A stretch of DNA of 46,317 bases, taken from assembly GCA_045541135.1 (NCBI GenBank), contig JAZQIO010000098.1:1-46317 (forward strand). Reading direction: 5' to 3'. Under the pieces are notes generated by a model. It searched no databases, was not told where the DNA came from, and saw nothing but the letters and a program-made list of their open reading frames with translations. The number at the start of each line of letters is the position of its first letter. Positions within the stretch are counted from its first letter, which is position 1. Positions 43,911 through 46,317 of this stretch are shown piece after piece. This DNA comes from CAZNKU01 sp045541135 (GTDB taxonomy: Bacteria; Bacillota; Clostridia; Monoglobales; Firm-18). The translations under genes were made by a program, and so were the position numbers.

Positions 43911-45290
43911 ATGATAGAAAATTTAAAAATTGCCTATATTGGTGGCGGCTCAAGAGGTTGGGCTTGGGGTCTTATGAGTGACCTTGCCAAGGCGGATGAT
44001 ATAAGTGGTGAAGTTGCCCTTTATGATATAGATATGAAGGCGGCAAAAGATAATGAAATAATAGGCAACAGAATTAAAGAACTTGAGGATTGTAAATCTG
44101 TATGGAATTACAAAGCCTACGAAAATATTGGAGATGCTCTTACAGGTGCTGATTTTGTTGTAATATCAATTTTACCCGGTACTTTTGATGAAATGGAAAG
44201 TGATGTACATACACCGGAAAAGTATGGTATATACCAGTCTGTAGGTGACACAATTGGACCTGGTGGTATTGTCAGAGCATTGCGAACAATTCCTATGTTT
44301 GAAGAAATTGCACTTGCTGTTAAAGAATATTGTCCTGATGCATGGGTAATAAATTATACCAATCCTATGACAATATGTGTTAAAACACTTTATAAAGTGT
44401 TTCCGCAGATTAAGGCTTTTGGATGTTGCCACGAGGTTTTCTTCACACAGGAAATACTTGCAAATATGCTTGATGAATTTAAAGGCATCAAGGATGTTAA
44501 GCGAGAGGATATTAAGGTTAATGTTACAGGCATAAACCATTTTACATGGCTTACTGCAGCGCAGTATCAGAAGATTGATTTGATGCCTTTATATAGGGAA
44601 TATTGTGAAAAATATAAGGAAACAGGTTTTCCTGCTTATAAAGGTGAAGATGAACATTGGGCTAATGGTGGCTTAGTGTCGCATCACAATGTTAAGATTG
44701 ATTTGTTTTTAAGATACGGATTTATTGCTGCTGCAGGCGACAGACATCTTGCTGAATTTTGCGACAAAGAATGGTATCTGGACAACCCTGAAAGAGTAAG
44801 CGAATTTAAATTTGCTCTAACTGATGTAAAATCACGTAAAGAAAAACTTGCAGGTAGACTTGAAAAAAGCAGAAGACTATTAAATGGTGAAGAAAAATTT
44901 GAAATAACTGTTACCGGTGAAGAAGGGGTAGAACAAATAAGAGCTTTACTTGGGCTTCGCGACCTTGTAACAAATGTTAATATTCCAAATGTTGGACAAA
45001 TACCAAATCTTCCTTTGGGAGCGGTAGTGGAAACTAATGCATCATTCCGTTCAAATGAATTACGACCCGTTATGGCAGGCAATATACCTAATGAGATTTA
45101 TAGTTTAATTTCAAGGATTGTTGGCGAACAAGAGATTGTGGTAGAAGCAGGTGTTGAAAGAAATCTTGATAAGGCATTTATGGCATTTATATCAGACCCT
45201 CTTGTTAATTTGCCAATTCACCAGGCAAGAGAAATGTTTGATGAAATGATTAATAATACAAAAGAATATCTTACAATGTACAATATTTAA
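43911..45290 (+). CDS. GH4-family NAD-dependent glycosidase, alpha-galacturonidase/alpha-glucuronidase type
   Basis: A 459-residue cytoplasmic enzyme. The Rossmann start KIAYIGGGSRGW binds NAD. NYTNPM (about 148-153) and GCCHEVFF with Cys173 and His174 are the metal-site marks of GH4, and GINHFTW with His210 supplies a further ligand. GH4 enzymes oxidise C3 of the sugar, eliminate and then reduce it back, needing NAD and a divalent metal. The CHEVF variant resembles uronate-specific members (alpha-galacturonidase and alpha-glucuronidase) rather than the phospho-sugar ones, which fits a uronate-degrading locus. The ATG at 43911 has TTGGAGG eight bases upstream. The alpha/beta-hydrolase gene follows after 32 bases, so the two probably form an operon. 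Confidence 0.87.
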   Translation: MIENLKIAYIGGGSRGWAWGLMSDLAKADDISGEVALYDIDMKAAKDNEIIGNRIKELEDCKSVWNYKAYENIGDALTGADFVVISILPGTFDEMESDVHTPEKYGIYQSVGDTIGPGGIVRALRTIPMFEEIALAVKEYCPDAWVINYTNPMTICVKTLYKVFPQIKAFGCCHEVFFTQEILANMLDEFKGIKDVKREDIKVNVTGINHFTWLTAAQYQKIDLMPLYREYCEKYKETGFPAYKGEDEHWANGGLVSHHNVKIDLFLRYGFIAAAGDRHLAEFCDKEWYLDNPERVSEFKFALTDVKSRKEKLAGRLEKSRRLLNGEEKFEITVTGEEGVEQIRALLGLRDLVTNVNIPNVGQIPNLPLGAVVETNASFRSNELRPVMAGNIPNEIYSLISRIVGEQEIVVEAGVERNLDKAFMAFISDPLVNLPIHQAREMFDEMINNTKEYLTMYNI

Positions 45291-45322
45291 TCGTCTGTAG
45301 TTATACTTTTGGAGGAATTTTG

Positions 45323-46317
45323 ATGAAAACTGCATATGAAAATAACAAATATTTTTTAGGTAAAGTTATTCCATCTATGTCATATGATGGAGGAGATATT
45401 AAAACTTGGCAAGAATCTGCTAAAGCAAAACTTTCCGAACTTTTAGGAATAGAAAAGTTTTGTAAAGTAGATGCAGATTTTAACATTGAGTTTGAAAACA
45501 AACTTGATAATGCAACAGAAATTCGTTTTACATTTCAAAGTGAAGAAGGATACAGAGTTCCTTGCCACTTACTTATTCCTGACGGAGTAGATAATCCTCC
45601 TGTGATGATATGTCTGCAAGGTCATTCAAAAGGTATGCATATTTCTCTTGGAAGACCAAAGTATGAAGGTGATGAAGAAAAAATTAACGGTGGCGACCGT
45701 GATTTTTGTGTAAGAGCCGTTAAAGAAGGATTTGCAGCAATAGCTGTAGAACAAAGAAATTTTGGTGAGTGCGGCGGAGATGAAACAGGTCCTAAATGTT
45801 ATGAATCTGCCATGACTGCACTTTTAATGGGAAGAACAACAATTGGTGAACGCGTATGGGATGTTTCAAGACTTATCGATGTTTTGGAAACAGAATTTGC
45901 TGATAAGGTAGATGTAAGTAAAATTTGTTGTATGGGTAACTCCGGTGGTGGTACTACAACTGTTTATGTGGCTGCATTAGAGGACAGAGTTGTTCTTGCG
46001 ATGGCTTCATGTGCTATGTGTACTTTTAAGGATTCTATCGGAGCAATGTATCATTGTTCCTGTAATTATGTACCTAAAATTGCAAACTATTTTGATATGG
46101 GAGATCTCATGGTTATGGCATATCCTAAATTCTTTGTTCAGGTATCAGGAATAGAAGATGATATTTTCCCTATTTCCGGTGCAGAAGCTGTGTTTGAAAA
46201 GGGAAAGAATGCATACGCTTCACAAGGATTAGATGAACGATGCACCTTGGTAAAAGGTAATGGCGGTCATCGTTTTTATGCAGACGATTCATGGCAGTTT
46301 GTACATGAATACTTGAA
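45323..46317 (+). CDS. Alpha/beta-hydrolase, acetyl-esterase-like, cut by window edge
   Basis: At least 331 residues, open at the right edge. It is a leaderless serine hydrolase with a complete-looking triad: GNSGGG with Ser207, GIEDDIFP with Asp279 or Asp280, and GGHRFYAD with His316. An N-terminal helical part and CHLLIPDGVDNPPVMICLQG precede the core, as in acetyl-xylan-esterase-like hydrolases of the large alpha/beta-hydrolase clans found in polysaccharide loci. The probable task is to remove acetyl or other ester groups from imported uronate oligosaccharides, beside the GH4 enzyme. TTTTGGAGG lies directly before the ATG. Only a few C-terminal residues are likely missing, as the last helix follows the catalytic His. 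Confidence 0.82.
   Translation, partial: MKTAYENNKYFLGKVIPSMSYDGGDIKTWQESAKAKLSELLGIEKFCKVDADFNIEFENKLDNATEIRFTFQSEEGYRVPCHLLIPDGVDNPPVMICLQGHSKGMHISLGRPKYEGDEEKINGGDRDFCVRAVKEGFAAIAVEQRNFGECGGDETGPKCYESAMTALLMGRTTIGERVWDVSRLIDVLETEFADKVDVSKICCMGNSGGGTTTVYVAALEDRVVLAMASCAMCTFKDSIGAMYHCSCNYVPKIANYFDMGDLMVMAYPKFFVQVSGIEDDIFPISGAEAVFEKGKNAYASQGLDERCTLVKGNGGHRFYADDSWQFVHEYL

Noticed and set aside
44172..45082. Two minus-strand frames of 120-130 residues inside the GH4 gene
   Set aside because: They are antisense shadows of a conserved enzyme, without start signals or family resemblance.

Overview
The window is AT-rich, Gram-positive-style DNA with AGGAGG-type ribosome sites, rho-independent terminators and S-layer homology (SLH) domains on secreted proteins. 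This points to an anaerobic member of the Clostridia that displays polysaccharide-degrading enzymes on an S-layer or cell-wall surface. The style recalls plant- or glycan-degrading gut Clostridia with many SLH enzymes, but no single gene here fixes the genus.

Layout. The left edge (1-1030) is a decayed accessory segment: a 5'-frameshifted serine recombinase cut by the window edge, a stranded C-terminal piece of an SGNH-type esterase, and palindromic AT-rich repeats. An AraC-family regulator (1032-1931, minus) then diverges from block A (2135-19697). Block A holds an N-terminal-SLH protein of unknown function, a 1730-residue multi-domain SLH protein, a secreted heparinase II/III-like lyase with C-terminal SLH repeats, two leaderless (apparently cytoplasmic) heparinase-like paralogues, and a small secreted protein. 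Next come a GH105/GH88-type unsaturated uronyl hydrolase, a doubly deleted ceramidase-like pseudogene, a VOC protein, a gap with several terminators, and a minus-strand CapA-like protein.

A second AraC paralogue (23948-24847, minus) diverges from a long co-directional run (25056-43723). This run starts with an acid-metabolism cassette (AtuA-like, DUF4387, class I fumarase/tartrate-dehydratase alpha, CE7 esterase, the matching beta subunit) and a GH20-like hexosaminidase. Block B follows and repeats the first three genes of block A in the same order (N-SLH protein, multi-domain SLH protein, lyase-SLH), plus a secreted two-module protein. A GH4 enzyme of the alpha-galacturonidase/alpha-glucuronidase type and an alpha/beta-hydrolase cut by the right edge close the window.

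How it may work (inference). SLH-anchored lyases and binding/scaffold proteins would cleave a uronate-containing polysaccharide at the surface. Imported fragments would be finished by the leaderless lyases, GH105, GH20, GH4 and the esterases, and a released acid could be handled by the AtuA/DUF4387/hydro-lyase cassette. No transporter or sulfatase is visible, so import must be encoded elsewhere. The two AraC regulators are the same length, and their promoters have the same architecture, which suggests that the locus grew by duplication of a regulated surface module.
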